Assembly: GCA_024180945.1 (NCBI GenBank)
Contig: JAKSGN010000038.1
Location: 496,001-560,000 of the forward strand
Length of the DNA: 64,000 nucleotides
Direction: 5' to 3'
DNA from: Macrophomina tecta
Lineage: Eukaryota; Ascomycota; Dothideomycetes; Botryosphaeriales; Botryosphaeriaceae
The notes below the pieces were generated by a model that saw only the letters and a list, made by a program, of their open reading frames with translations, did no database searches and was not told the DNA's origin. The stretch's first letter is position 1. The number at the start of each line of letters is the position of its first letter. Shown here piece after piece: positions 47,961 through 61,547 of this stretch. A program made the position numbers and the translations under genes.

Positions 47961-49404
47961 CGAGATCTAGGTATATATTATTTCTTAGTATCTACTAGTT
48001 ATCTTTATTTTCGTAATCTTTTTATTTAATAAGATATTTAAGCTAATAGCTAAACTACTTATAGTCTAGAATCTTTTTAACTAGGTACTAGTCTTCTTTA
48101 GCATTAGGGTTTTCTAGTATAATTTCTTTCTATATTTCTAGAATAGTAGCGTTTTCTAGTACTAGCTTAAGTATTATTACGTAAAAGATAGAATTTATCT
48201 ATAAATTAGATAATTTAAGTTAATATATAACTTCTTTAAATTTTTCTATAATTTTAAATAGACTAATTTCTTAAAATCTAATTTATCGCTTAGTCGCTTT
48301 AATTTAATATTTTTTATAAGAAGGTATACTTTATTTCTTCTTTTAAGATTTAGTACCGCCTGGTACTATCTATTATAGTATTTAGATATTATAATTCGTA
48401 TATATTTAAGGTCGAGACTAATAGCTTTATATAATTCTCTTAGTTACTTAGCCTTAAGAATATCTTTTTAGGCTAATTTTTTACTTAGAGTAGCTTCTCT
48501 ATACGCGTCTAGTTTAAACCTATAGTTAGTAAAGAATGGGGATACGTTAGTTAATTTTTATTTAGCGCTATTATAGGCGAATTATACTATAGATAGCTAT
48601 ATAGCCTAGTTATTTTATAGGTAGTTAATATAATAGTAGAGATATTATTTAAGAGTCTAGTTTATTCATTTTATCTAGCTATTGGTTTACGCGTATACTA
48701 TTATAGAGAGTTTATTTTTTACTCTAAGCTAGTATATAAGTATTTACTAAAATTCTAATCTTATTAGCTTATTTTTATTTAAGACTAATACTTCCGGCAT
48801 TTTGTAATCTACGAAGATATATTAAAGAAACGTATAGGCTAGCTATTTTATATTTAATACCTCGAGGTAGGGTAAGAAGTAGGTATACTTTATAAGTCTA
48901 TTAATAAAGACTAGAATCGAGTTAAACTTAACTTCTATAAGTAGATCTCTAAACCTTAGTAGCTTTATAATAAAGTCTAGCGTAATCTATTACTATAGTT
49001 ATTCTAAAATTTCTAGGGGTTATAGTTATTTATACGGGGTATATATTATAGCTTTTCTTTAGATATAAAGGTTATATTATAAGACTATATACTAGACCGT
49101 CTTTTATAATTTTAGAAAGTAGAAGTTTTATATAATTCTCTTAGTTATTCTATTAATATCCTAATATCTATATATAGGTACTACGTATATATTTTTAATA
49201 AGTACTTCTTATAGTCTTATTAAAATATAGATTAATTCTTTAAAGAAAAGCATTTCTTTTCTATTTTAAGTAATACGCGGGTTATTTTTAAGCGCTAAAA
49301 GTTTCTACGTAAAGAAGGTCTAAGCGTATACTTCTTAGATCTTCTAATATCACGGGTTTAACTCAATACGAAGTATTAGAAAAGACTATCTAATAAAAAT
49401 AAGC

Positions 49405-50812
49405 TATAAAGGACTAAGGCTTAGGTGGAGGATTACTAAGCTATATTATAAATAATACAGCCTAGTAAGTAGTCGGAAGGAGATAACTCTCTAAGAGAGA
49501 AGTAGATAGAAGATTTAATAAAGAAAGATAAGAGGAAAGGTAAAAGATAAAATAAAGCTTTTATTAGCTTATATCTCGTTTCTTAGTATTACGCGTCTCG
49601 AAGAATAAAACTACGGTGCTATCTAGAGCTTCTTATATATACTTATTTCTTATATAAGTAGATTCTTCTAGATATATCATATTAGAAATCCAACGAGGGT
49701 AATTTATAAGAAATAAGATTCTAGCCCTAATCCTTATTCGTTTTATATAATTTTTATATCGTAATAACTAGAAATAATTAAACTTTTATAATGTATAAAA
49801 GGAATTTTAGTAGGGGCTGTACCCGTTTAGTTATTAGTTAGTGAAGTGGAGTGGCGAATTTTGCCACCTCAGTTTGCCACCGTGTGTTATAAACAACACT
49901 CCGCCCTAAGATTACTAAGGAACAAGACCCCCGACTAAGAATCTAAACAAGCCAAATTATCCGGAATTGTCTTTACTAAAAGTCTATAGCCTAGCCTTTT
50001 TAAGTTTAGGCCGAATCCACGGACTTTATAGCCGGAAAACTGGATAAACCAAGTAACCAGGCCCGTGCCAGGCCGCACCTAGCCTGGCAAGCAGGCCCGA
50101 GGGCCCGAGCCGGGCCTACCCCCCCAAGCACCTTATACCTACCTAGAGATCGACCTCTCAGAATGGAATAAGATTTTCGGACAAGAAACTAGCCTGGTTA
50201 CTAAGCAACCTTTACTAAGAAACACTAGTGCTAGTATTATTCGTTTAAGAGTTATTAAGCAACATATCCGGACTACCCGAAGAGATACCCGAGACTAAAC
50301 GAGATGTTTAGATTAGACTCTCGGAGCTAAACCACGGATTTAGGATTTAATTATTAATCCTTATTATAAATACGATGATCTAGAAGTCCGCGGACTAATA
50401 GAAGCGTATTCTAACCCCGCTTTTAATTAAGTTAAGATTAAGATCTACGTTTGTAGCCGGATAGGTCTCTATCCGAGTTCCGGCTAGCTATATATATAAG
50501 TCCCTTTATTTTCCCACTAGATTAGTTCGGTAAGTAAGCAATTCAACTATTTTTAACCCTAAGACTTTAAGTTTATTTTAAAAATTCCCGACTCGTGGAA
50601 CCTTAAGCTTAACTAAGCTAGGTAATAAGAATTCTATTAAGACCTACGTACCTTCGTCTAACCTCCGTTTATAATACTATAGTTTGCTACCGTAGTTTGC
50701 TACTACTATAACTCCGAGGTATATTTGTTATATACCTTAGATAGTATATTAATACCTAAGGTAATATATTAATAAACTACGCTTATACAAGCTTACTTAT
50801 TAATATTTAATA
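49405..50812 (-). mobile_element. L610 solo LTR, minus orientation, carrying L792
   Basis: 611 bp of its own sequence plus 797 bp of L792 and duplicated target. Flanks TAAGC (49400-49404) and TAAGT (50813-50817) are a 5-bp duplication with one C-to-T change. It proves the true ends of L610 (TGTTAAATATT...CTTTATA). Confidence 0.9.
49885..50676 (-). mobile_element. L792 solo LTR, minus orientation
   Basis: 792 bp, same length as 15972-16763. Inserted into the 13-bp tandem repeats of L610. The target was CCGTG: CCGTG on the left (49880-49884) and the RIP-altered CTATA on the right (50677-50681). Many CA/TG sites survive, so it is fairly young. Confidence 0.92.
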
Positions 50813-53800
50813 TAAGTAATTTATCGCTTATCTACTATAATACTATAGGTTACGGCTTAATTCTTTTTTTATATAGTCTACTCTTCTACTAAACGCATTA
50901 GTAGCGGTATTATCTATATCTTTTCTATACGTAATCTTAAAGTTATAGAATACTAATTCTTATAACTAGCAAATCTATCGTCGGTTTAGCTCCTTAGTCG
51001 TAGTAAAGCGTATAAGATTCTAATAGTTATAATATACTATTATTTACTATTCGGCTTCTTCTAGGTAGTATCTCTAGTACTTAAATACTAAGACTATAGC
51101 TAAGAGCTTCTTATTATAGATATCGTAGTTAAGCTCTACTAGGGTAAACTTTTTTAAGTAGATCGCGATTAGATACTATCTATCTTTATCGTTAGGCTAG
51201 CTAAGATATACTTCTAGAGCGAATTCTAATATATTAGTTTCTACTTCGATTAGTTTATTAGGGTCGTATATTCCTAAAATAGATACTTTATAAAATATTT
51301 ACTTTAGTAAATTAAAGGCTTACTATTAATTATCTCTCTATTAGAAGCTATACTCTTTCTAAGTAAGTCGCGTTAAAGGTTTTATAATCTTTAAGTAGTT
51401 CTAGATAAACTTTCTATAGAAGTTCGCGAATCTAAGAAAGAACTATACTTTTTTAATTATCTTTAGTACTAGCTATTCTTTAATAGAGTCTAGTTTTAAG
51501 TCGTCTATACCGATATATCTAGAAATAATAATAAAGCCTAAGAATTCTATTCTTTATATATACTATTTATATTTTTTTAGTGTAATAAATAGATTCTTTA
51601 CTTAGAGGATTTCTAGAACTTTTCTAATATACTTTTTATATTCCTCGAGTATTTCTAAAAAGATAAAGATATTATTAAGGTAAGCTATATAAAAGATATC
51701 TAAGTAGTTATATAGCGTATTATTAATAAGATTCTAAAAGGTTATTAGCGCATTAGTAAGCCTAAATAGTATAACTATATACTCGTAGAGTTTTAGTCTT
51801 ATATAAAAGGCTATTTTCTACTTTTCCTCTTCTTTAATTCTAACTAAGTAGTATTTATTATAGAGGTCTAGCTTTATAAAGTACTTTATATTCTCTAACT
51901 TATTCTAAAGCTTATTAATATATAAAAGCGGGTAGCGATTCTTAATTATAATATTATTAAGTTATTAGTAGTTAATATAGAGGCGTAACTTACTATTCTT
52001 CTTAGAAATAAAGAGGATTAAATATTCGGCTAATAATATTAATAGCTAAATATATCTTTATTTAAAGTTCTTCTTAATATATTTTCTTAAAGCCTTTATT
52101 TCCTTCTTTAATAAGAAGTAGATAGATTTATAAGCCGGCTTTATTTCTAGCTTAAGTGAAATCTTATAGTTTTAGAATTAATATTTAGATAAGTCTTCTT
52201 TTTATCTTTCTTAGTAAACGGTAACTAAGTTTTAATATTTATCGAGTACTATTTCTATTTCTAGAATTAAAGATATTTTTTATAGTCGCTACTATATCTC
52301 TAAACTACTATATTACTCTCTTTTAATTCTCGTAGAATTATCTTCTTTAAAGAAAGTAGAATAGTTCTTATTCTTTAGTCTTTTTTATTAGGGCCTAGCT
52401 AGTACTCTCTATTATACCGCTAATAAGAATTAAATATATATAAGATAAACCTAATATCTCTAGTATTATATACGCTAAAATACCTCTCTTAAGATTATCT
52501 AGACGTTTACTAAAGATTTTAGAACTACTAATTACTTTTACGAAGTCTTACTCTTAGTCTTACGCTTTCTCTATATAGCTCTTTATAATAAGTATTATAT
52601 CTAGTTTTTAAAAATATTTAACTTAGTAGGACTTACTTCGCTTAAGGTGCTATATTTTACTAAGAAGGCGACGTCTTATATACTATAGTTCTAGTTCTAT
52701 CTTAGGCCTTTCTTAAGGTCGCCGTTAATACTATTATTACTAGGTCTTATGCTATTATTTAAGTCTTATATTTTTTTTTAATAATTCGAGGGTATTATTT
52801 CGCTTAGTAGGGCTTATTTCTATAATAGAATTATATTTTACTAAGAAGACTTTATCTTTTATATTATAGTTCTAGTTTCGACTTATACTACTATTAGAGT
52901 CGCCTATATAGTTACTATATTTAGGTCTTATACTAGCTACTTCCCGTCTTATACTAAAGATATATTTTTAGAAGATATCTAGTAGTTCTTATTTAATATT
53001 TTTATAACTACTCTTAGGGTTCTTAATAATATTCTAAATATTCTATTATAGAAAGAGTATATTGCTTATCTAGTTAATAAGGGAGTTGCGAGTCCTAAGC
53101 TAAGATATTTTAAGAATAATATTATATTCTAGAATTCTTTAGATATTAAGAGTAACCTAATTAAAATATCTATTAATTTCTAGTAAGACTTTTTTTATTT
53201 TAATACATATCTATTCTTCTTTGTAGTTAGTATTTCTTTTATTAAATTTACTAAGAGAGTAGGGTTTCTTCTTCTTTTAATAAGAATATTTAATTCTTAT
53301 ACTAGTTTATTATAGATAAAGTCTTCGCTTAATTTATTATTAACTAGTATCGAGATTATACATTCTTATAGAATTTTAATAATCTTAAATTATCTCTAAA
53401 GTTTCTTTTCGGTAAGAGTTTTCATATTCGATATATATAATACTATATAAAGAGACCTAGACTATAGCCCCTAGATTAATTCTAATACTATAGGGCCGTC
53501 TAGTTTTTTAGCTTTAGATAGCCGTAGACTTTACTATATATATAGTCTTTCTATTTATTAACTTAAAGATATACTTGCTTTTAGTTAGTTTATTTATTAG
53601 TATATAACTATTTTTACTAGTAGACTATACTCTTTCGCACCTAGTATTAGAAGGTTAGTATATTAAGTTTCTTATTTAGTATTTACTAAAGTATGCGGTT
53701 CTAGATAGTTATTATACTATATTAATAAAGAATTTATATTAGTTCTTAAAGAAAGTTATAGTCTACTTACTATTAAATAGTTATTTCTTAATAATAGAGT

Positions 53801-54349
53801 ATTACAAGCACGGTTTTCTTTATAATAATAAGTTTATACTTCTTTCTATCTTACTCGATTTAGGTTTTCTAGAGGGTTTTTTAGCGCTATATTTATAGTA
53901 CTATAAGGGCTAATCCTCTCTTATAGAAAATCTAGATTACTTAGACGAGTTAGTTATTCTCGTTTATTATTTCTACGCTAATTCTATACTTAGCTATAAG
54001 GTACTTAAGTTCTAAAAGAATTATAGTATCTAGTATAGCTTCTACTTCGCTATTTATTAAGTTATATAGTTTTTTAGTTTTACTATTTACGAGCTTCTCG
54101 TCTAAGAGAAAGCTATTAATAATATTATTAGTCTTAATAACTTCTTCGTTTCTAGTTATTATACCGAATTATCGAGGTTTATAGAAGTACTATTCTAATA
54201 TATCTTTACTACTTTAGTATATCTAGTAGTTATCGTCGTAATAGGCTATTTAGTATAGCGTATTATAGTTATCTTAGCGGGATATAACTAATACTTCGCG
54301 CTAAGCGCTTAAGGTCTACTTTTTATCTTTCTTATTATAAGGGTTCTAT

Positions 54350-55170
54350 AGATACTTAGAAGAGAAATACTTATTACTACTATAGATAATATAAAGTCGA
54401 TTCTTATAGCGCTATTTTTATATATTTATTTAGTTTAGATTAGGTTCTTTAGGCTTCTTATTATTATTTTAACTATTATTATTACCCTTCTTATAATTCT
54501 ATTAGTTAGCCGCGTTAAGGGCTATAGTATTTTTACCTTTAAGAATTATTCTTTTACGGCGAGGCTTTAAGGTATTAGCTTATTAAGAATTTATTTTCTA
54601 TTTATATATATAACTATTAATCTAAGATATAAAGTCTACTATTTTTTAGAAGATAGATAAATATTTATAAGTAATTATATTTTTCTTAACTTCTTTCTTT
54701 AGGCCTTTATAGAAGAGATTATAGAAAGTCTCGTCTAACTATTTAAGATAGGCTATAAGCTATTAAAACTTAGTTACGTAGATAGCTATAGATTCTAGTT
54801 ATTTAATAGTTATAATATTATTAGAGGCTTTATAAATTTTATTTTAATTATTAAAAGTAGCCTTAAGGTTATCTATAAATTTCGTAAAGATATTAAAGAT
54901 TTTCTTAGTCTTTTTATATCTTTTCTTAAGAGAGTATTTATTAGCTAAGTAGTTACGAAGATATAGTTCTATTTATATCTCTACTATTTCTCTAAGATAA
55001 GTTAATACGAAGAGTACTACTTTAGCATTATTATTAAACTATACTTAGTTAAACTAGAGATAACGTTTTATTTAAAGTAGAAAGAATTAGAGCTTCTTTT
55101 TATTTCTATTAAACTTCTTAGATACTACTATTTTAATCTTAGTAGCGATCCGCTTTATTATATACTCGAT
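54350..55170 (-). pseudogene. G489 copy 1 gag
   Basis: Minus-strand gag matching 62280-63110 of the third G489 copy; the Asn/Lys-rich tail and knuckle region are at about 54510-54350. Mutated more heavily than the third copy. 53700-54350 is the spacer before protease, with nothing recognised. Confidence 0.8.
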
Positions 55171-55411
55171 TAGTTAAATATTCTAAGTCTTTAGCTTCTT
55201 AATAAGCTATAAGAGCTTAGCTCTAGTAGGCTCCATTTACTATACGGGCTAAGCTAGCCCCTAGGTATTCTAAATCTAATCCTCGGCTAGGTCGATCTCT
55301 ATCTAAGATTCTAGTACTATTACTATTTTCTAAACTCGTTAGGGAGTAATATCTTATTTAATAAAACTTAATCTTAGAGCCTTCCTCTTCTTATAAGAAT
55401 AGTAGTTAAAG

Positions 55412-55900
55412 TATAATAAGCGGGCCTCTATCTCTTAAGAATTTAAATATTAAAGAGAAAGAAAATCTATTAAAGAAGTTCTTTTTAAGTAGATATAAGA
55501 AGAGAGTAAGAGTAAATTAAATACGTAATAGAACTAAGTACTACGTGCGAAGACCGTATTACTAATAATATATAAATTATTATTAAAGTTAACTATAAAG
55601 GTTAAAGCTATCTAAGAAGTATAGTTTATATATAAATAAAAAAGTATCTATAATCTAGTTTTTAATCTATTTACTTTATTTCTTAGAAGGGCGGTAATTT
55701 TAAGAGTAGATAAAGTAGCTTATTCTACTCTAAGTACTTTATAGTATTCTAGTCTAAGCGCCTTTAGAGTAGTAAGAGTACTATCTTAGTATTATATATT
55801 TTATATAAGCGCGCGTAGGTTTTTTCTACGCTATATTTAAGATTTCTACTTACTACCTTATTCTATTATTTTCTAATCCTATAGAGGCTGCGCTATAATA
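55412..55900 (-). repeat. 5' LTR of G489 copy 1 (489 bp)
   Basis: Ends TATAATAAGCGGG (left) and GCTATAATA (right). The adjacent leader reads CTTTAACTACTATTC on the minus strand, the shared post-LTR box of the Gypsy families here. Confidence 0.94.
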
Positions 55901-56132
55901 ATTTATTAATAAATTTACTTTTTAACTAAAGAATAAGATATATAAAGTTTAATAGTATTAAAATTAATAATATCTATATAATATAGTATATATTTTATAC
56001 TAGTATAATATAGTAATAAAAGATAGAAATACTCTATAATAAATATTTTATAAAAAATATAATATACTAATATTTAGATACTAAATATAAAATAAATAAA
56101 TTTATTAAAGATATTTATCTAAATATAGCTAA
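55901..56132 (+). pseudogene. G778-like gag-pol spacer fragment, right part
   Basis: Continues 46303-46694 after the G489 insertion and aligns with about 7660-7890 of G778 copy 1. Cut at 56133 by G384 copy 2. Confidence 0.65.
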
Positions 56133-56516
56133 TATTACGATACTAGCTAGAGAAAATGGAGAAAGAACGACCCTACTCTCTAAAAAAGACCCTAACTCCT
56201 CGGAGCGGAAAATTCTTAGTCCGGATTACGCCCTAAAGAATAGAAGATAGATCTATTACCTAGCGTACTAACTATAGATTACTTAACTTACTAGATTACG
56301 GTAAGCTAGCTAGTAATCTACTATAATCTAACTAAATACTCTATATATATAGGCTATACTCGTTTATAATAGATAGAATCCTCGTAATTAACTTATTAAT
56401 TAACTCTTACTATAATATTACGTATAATTCTCTCCTATCTATCACTACGGCCCTCCGAAAGCCTACGCTACTTAACGATACGCCCGACCTCCCCTAGAAA
56501 GAGTAACGGCGTAATA
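56133..56516 (+). repeat. 5' LTR of G384 copy 2 (384 bp)
   Basis: Starts TATTACGATACTAGC and ends GGCGTAATA. Followed by CTTTAACTATTATTC, the shared leader box. 56517 to about 56890 is leader, without a gene. Confidence 0.93.
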
Positions 56517-56889
56517 CTTTAACTATTATTCTATAGGCACCGGAAGTAATTACCTAGTAAAGAATACTAACTATAAATAACAAGAATTTCCTACTCTAGT
56601 ATAATTTCTAAGGAGAAGATGTACCTATAACCGAGGAATAATTTCTACCCTAACCTTAACCTTAAGACCCTACGTAGGCTTTATACGGGCTTATCTAAAA
56701 CCTTTAAGCTACTATATAGCGCCTCGAACTCGGCTAACGGAAGTAATCCGAATAAATAGCTCGCCTAATCTAAAACCTAACTCCCGCGACTACCTATCTG
56801 ACGTAGACCCCGATAATTAACTAAGAAATTACGTAAGAACCCGCCTTAAACCCTAAACCCGTAAACCTAGTCGTATCTCTAGCCTTTAA

Positions 56890-57660
56890 ACTAAAAATCA
56901 AGGCCCCGAATATATTTAATAGGGCTAGAGGGTAACTAGATAAATTTCTACGATAAATCTAAACGTATTTCTATATATATCGAACCTCCTTTTAAGATAA
57001 TATCTAGAAGGTACTATTCGCTAGCTCCTATCTAAGGGGTAATACTGCTAGATAGTTCGAACTATACTAGATTAACTAGAATGGCGCTAAGCCATATAAA
57101 GAAACTAAAGAAATTATTAATAGTTTCGAAAAATTTACTAAGGTACTGCGTACTATATTTAATAATAAGAATTACTATTAAGATACTGCCTATTAAATCT
57201 ATCGCCTAAAATAAATCGGATTAGCTACTAACTATACTACCTAGTTTTAACTATATACCTCACGCCTTAAATAGGATAATGAGGTCTTACGTATACTCTA
57301 CTATAAGAGACTTAAGAACTATATTAAGAATAAATTCGCCCGTACTAAGCTATATACTACGTACTAGGAAATAGTGCATATTATAATCTAGATTAACTTA
57401 CGTATATATAATCGCTTTCGGGAGATAGAAAGATTCTCTAGAAACGCTACTAATACCGCCTAACCCCGTAATAGTCTACTACTAGGGGACCCTATAGACC
57501 TAGATACTAACTAATAAAGAACCCCCTAGCTAGCGCCGAAAGAAGAATAATACTAACGTAAAAAAGATCTTTACTTCTACTATAGAAAGTATAGATATAT
57601 TAGTAGAAACTATCTAGATAAGTAGACTAGTAACTAACGGACTAACGATAAAAGAACTAC
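56890..57660 (+). pseudogene. G384 copy 2 gag with erased zinc knuckle
   Basis: The frame, read through stops, shows VLFASSYLRGNTA, YKETKEIINSFEKF, LRTIFNNKNYY and LRILYYKRLKNYIKNKF in the usual Gag order. It ends in LYFYYRKYRYISRNYLDK (57568-57624), the spacing of a CCHC knuckle with all four ligands replaced by Tyr. Stops are TAG/TAA at Gln-like sites. In copy 1 this region is split by the Pogo-like element at the site equivalent to 57115-57118. Confidence 0.82.
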
Positions 57661-57714
57661 CTCGGCTACTAAAGAATAACCTAAAACTCCCAATTATAAT
57701 ACTCTCTACTAGTC

Positions 57715-60700
57715 TACTTATAGTATCGAAGCCTACCTAACTTACTAAGAAGCTAAGAATATTAGTAGATACTACCTAAAAAACTAGAAACGCCTACTAA
57801 ACTAGGGCTATAGTAGACGAGCCCCCTACCCTATAGAACTATAGTAGTATTAACCGGAAATACTATAGAATACCTACTAGAGAACGAAGGGGACTCTATA
57901 GAATATAGAAACTACTAGGTTATTATAATAAAGATTAACGAATGCCGAGCGCTTATTCTTATTAACTTAGTATTATAAGGGAACTATATCTTAAACTAAT
58001 TTATAGAAAAAGCTAACCTAAAGTCCCGAGAAAAGAACTAATCCTATTAGCTAAGAATAGTTAATAGATTATTTAGCTTCTTTAGAGATAGAAAGGTAAT
58101 TATTAAAACCCTAAAACTAATTCTTAAATATAAAGACTATCGAGAACGTATCTATCTAAACGTTACTAAGATCTCTAAGTATAATATTATTCTTGGTATT
58201 CCTTAGTAAAAGAAATAGAAAGTATAATATAACTAGAATAATAGAGAAATTATTCTTAAGTCTAAAGAATAAAATTAAAAAGAACTAGAATAGAAACTAC
58301 GTACTATAGCCGAACCTATTATCTACGTAAGCCTAATCTCGAAAGCTACGCTAGAAAGAACACGAAAGAAGAGGTAAGTAATTAGAATAATATAGTACCG
58401 CCCTACTACTACGAATAAAGAATGAACCCGATAGATTAATACTACTAGACGAAAAGAACTAGACTACCCGATATCTATAGAGAAAGATAACCCTACTAGA
58501 ATATATAAATAGTATCTTAATAGCATTTCTAAGAAATACCACCGGTTTAAGAAGATTTTTAGAGAAAAGATTAAAGATGCGCTACTAAAATACTAACTAT
58601 AGAACTATAAGATTAACCTAAAACTGAATACTAAACCTTAATTTAGGCTATTATACCTAATATTAGAAAAAGAATTATAAGCGATAAGAGAATATCTAGA
58701 CTTATTACTAAAGAAAGAATATATCTAATTCTTCTAGTCTTTAGTAGAATTACCCGTTCTCTTCGTACTAAAACTAGGAGGTAAGTTACATCTCTATATA
58801 GATTATAGATCTTTAAATAATATTATTATTAAGAACCGCTACCCCTTATTTCATATTAACAAACTAAGAAATCGCCTCTTAGAAGCACGGTTCTTTACTA
58901 AATTAGACCTACGGAACGAATACTACCTTATCTAAATTAAAGAAGGATATAAATAGAAAACTATATTTTAAACCTAATATAGTCTATACGAATATTTAGT
59001 AATACTCTTTAGACTTACTAACGCCCCTACTATATTCTAAGCCCTCGTTAACTACGTTCTACGGGAATATCTAGATAGATTTTATATAGCTTACCTTAAC
59101 GATATTCTAATTTACTCGAAAACCCTAGAAGAATATAAAAAATACGTATCTAAGATTCTCTAGAAACTACTCGAATATAACCTCTTAGTTAAACCAAAAA
59201 AATATACCTTCTACGCCTAGAAGGTTAAATTTCTAGACTTTATTATTAAACTAGAAAAAGTAGTTATAAACCTAAGAAAGATAAAAGATATTCTAAAATA
59301 GCCTAAACTAAGAAACGTTAAAGAAGTATAAGTCTTTCTAAAATTTACTAACTTCTACTAGTAGTTTATCGAATAATACTTTTATATAGCTAAACCGCTA
59401 ATTTAACTTACCCGAAAAGATAACTTATTCGCCTAGAAAGAACTATAATAGAAAGCGTTTAACTAACTTAAAAAGGCCTTTATAGAAGCTCCTATATTAA
59501 TTATATTTAATCTCGATAAGCCCCTCTATCTCGAAACTAATATATTCGACTACGCTATTAGCACTACTCTTAGCTAGCTAGATAATAAGAAAAGATTATA
59601 TTCTATCGCGTATTACTTTCGTAAAATATTACCTGTAGAACTTAACTACAAGATATACGATAAAGAACTACTCGCGATTATTATAATATTTAAGAAATAG
59701 CGATACTATCTTAAGAAAGCTAACTACGAAATTACGGTATATTTAAACTATAAAAACCTAGAATACTTTATAACTACTAAGATATTAAATAGAAGATAAG
59801 TATAATAGATAGAATAACTCGTTCTCTTTTACTTTAAGATCTACTACCGCAAAGAAAACGAAAACGGTAAAATAAATATACTTAGTCGTAAAGCTAATTA
59901 CGTAGAAGAAAAGCCGGAATTATTACTAGTAGTACTTAGGTAAAACAATAATAGTATATTAGGCTCTAACCGCTCCTAAATTATTAAAGAACTCGACGCA
60001 CTATAGAAAGAACAAATACTAGTACCTATTATAAGACTAGAAAGTTCTATTAATAATAATAAGCCCCCGAGAGCCCTAATACCCGAATAGAAACCTAAAG
60101 ATAATAAGAAACTATAAGACGAAGAACCTACGCCTATACTAAAAAAAACTACGAAAGAAGTAGTAAATAAAAAAAAAGATAATACCGCTACTTAGAAAGA
60201 AATTATCTAAAGAAAATATAATAATAACCTACTATTCTAGAAACTACTATAACGAATAGATATTTCTAAATATAATAACCCCGACCTAGTCTAAGACTAT
60301 AGAGGTAATATACTATTCCGTGGAAAAATCTACGTACTAATACCTCTACGTAAATAACTAACTAAGGAATACTATAAATCTGTAGTTTATAAATACCCGG
60401 GAATAATAAAAACCTTAGAACGACTTATAAGACACTTTTATTTTTTTTTAAATAAGAAAAATAGTAGAAAAAGTTATCTAGGAATATAATAAATACTTAG
60501 AGAATAAAGTAGTATAATACGTACTATATAAATAGCTATAGCTTATTATAACGCTAACTAAATCCTAGAAATCGGTTATAATAGACTTTATTACTGACCT
60601 ACTAATTTTAGTAGACTTCGTAACTAAAACACGATATAACGCTATTCTAGTTATTATTAATCGCCTAATAAAATAGGTATACTTTATCCCTTATAATAAG

Positions 60701-61546
60701 AAAATCGGAGTGAAGGGCTACGCCTATCTTTTTCTTAGATATATTTTTACCCACTATAGGATGCCTAAGGAACTAATTACGGACTAAGACCTATAATTTA
60801 GAGCTAAGTTCTAGTAAACCTTAGTCTATAAGCTAGGAACTAAATATAAGATATTAATAACGGTACACCCGCAAACTAACGGATAAATGGAATAAACTAA
60901 CTAGACGCTAGAGTAGTATTTAAGATTCTATCTAAACTATAGATAAAATAACTAGGTCGAACTCCTACCGCTAGCCTAATACGCGTATAATAGTATATTA
61001 ATAGAAGCTATATAAACTACACCCTTCTACGCTAACTATAGTTTCGACTCTACCGCCTTTAGAGAACCCTAGATCTGCGAAATACTCGCCTAAAAAGCTA
61101 TACTTAGGGCAGATTAGCTACGCGAATTATACTAAGAACTAGCTCGAGATATTAAATTTACCGTATACTAAATAGCTATATACTACGATAGACGGCGCTA
61201 GGCGTCGCCGCTTCTAAAGAAGGGGAATAAAGTCTAGCTCCTTAGAAAAAATATTAAAACTATATAATCGAACGATAAATTAGACTATAAGAAAATCGAA
61301 CTCTACTAGATTAAGAAAAAACTTTTACCTATTTTCTTTAAACTTAAATTACTAGAACGAGTAGGTATATATCTAGTTTTCTATATCTTCTTACTCGAAC
61401 CCGTATATAGTAACGCTAAACCTAATCTAGAAATTAAAATACACCCCGATAATGCCAATAGAGAATAGCTAGTAAAAAAAATTCTTAATAGAGACTAGAT
61501 TAATAGTTAATATAAGTACCTTATTAAATAGAAAGAAATAGACCCC
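57715..61546 (+). pseudogene. G384 copy 2 pol
   Basis: Protease about 57940-58205 (ends YNIILGIP). RT about 58690-59250, with [27 protein letters not shown] and AYLNDILIYS; YLDD is YLND at 59092-59103 (Asp to Asn). RNase H about 59470-59890 (IYDKELLAIIIIF), present here but deleted in copy 1. Integrase about 60225-61300: zinc-binding region with LIRHFYF, core IDFITDLLILVDF, FIPYNKK, YRMPKELI, and LPLAQYAYNS. Chromodomain about 61400-61546 (ILNRD, YKYLIK). Stops throughout and frame changes near 60480. Dead. Confidence 0.88.
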
Positions 61547-61547
61547 G

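Larger units (their letters stand above)
47960..53700 (-). pseudogene. G489 copy 1 pol, split by L610
   Basis: Minus strand. Protease is probably about 53400-52900 (not confirmed by motif). RT about 52350-51620, with YLNN at 51682-51671 in place of YLDD. RNase H about 51320-50900. Integrase about 49400-48500, whose core at about 49000-48800 reads LDFIIKLLRFRDLL and ILVFINRLIKYTYFLPY. Chromodomain about 48130-47960. L610 entered between RNase H and integrase (50812/49405). Many TAA/TAG stops; dead. Confidence 0.78.
46695..55900 (-). mobile_element. G489 copy 1: full-length Gypsy chromovirus, minus orientation
   Basis: Two 489-bp LTRs (55412-55900 and 46695-47183) and perfect ATTTA duplications (46690-46694 and 55901-55905). 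Total 9206 bp, or 7793 bp without the L610/L792 insertion at 49405-50812. Order on the minus strand: LTR, gag, protease, RT, RNase H, integrase, chromodomain, antisense-ORF spacer, purine tract, LTR. It is inserted in a G778-like fragment. Inactivated by many stops. Confidence 0.95.
56133..61547 (+). mobile_element. G384 copy 2: 5' LTR to chromodomain
   Basis: 5' LTR 56133-56516, leader, gag and pol, cut by a third G489 at 61548 inside or just after the chromodomain. Less mutated than copy 1 and the reference for its empty insertion sites. The left target copy is GCTAA (56128-56132); the right end is not in the window. Confidence 0.93.

Noticed and set aside
56850..56875. TTAAACCCTAAACCC, resembling a telomere repeat
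   Set aside because: Only about two units, and the stretch is part of the G384 5' region, present in mutated form in copy 1 near 220-235.
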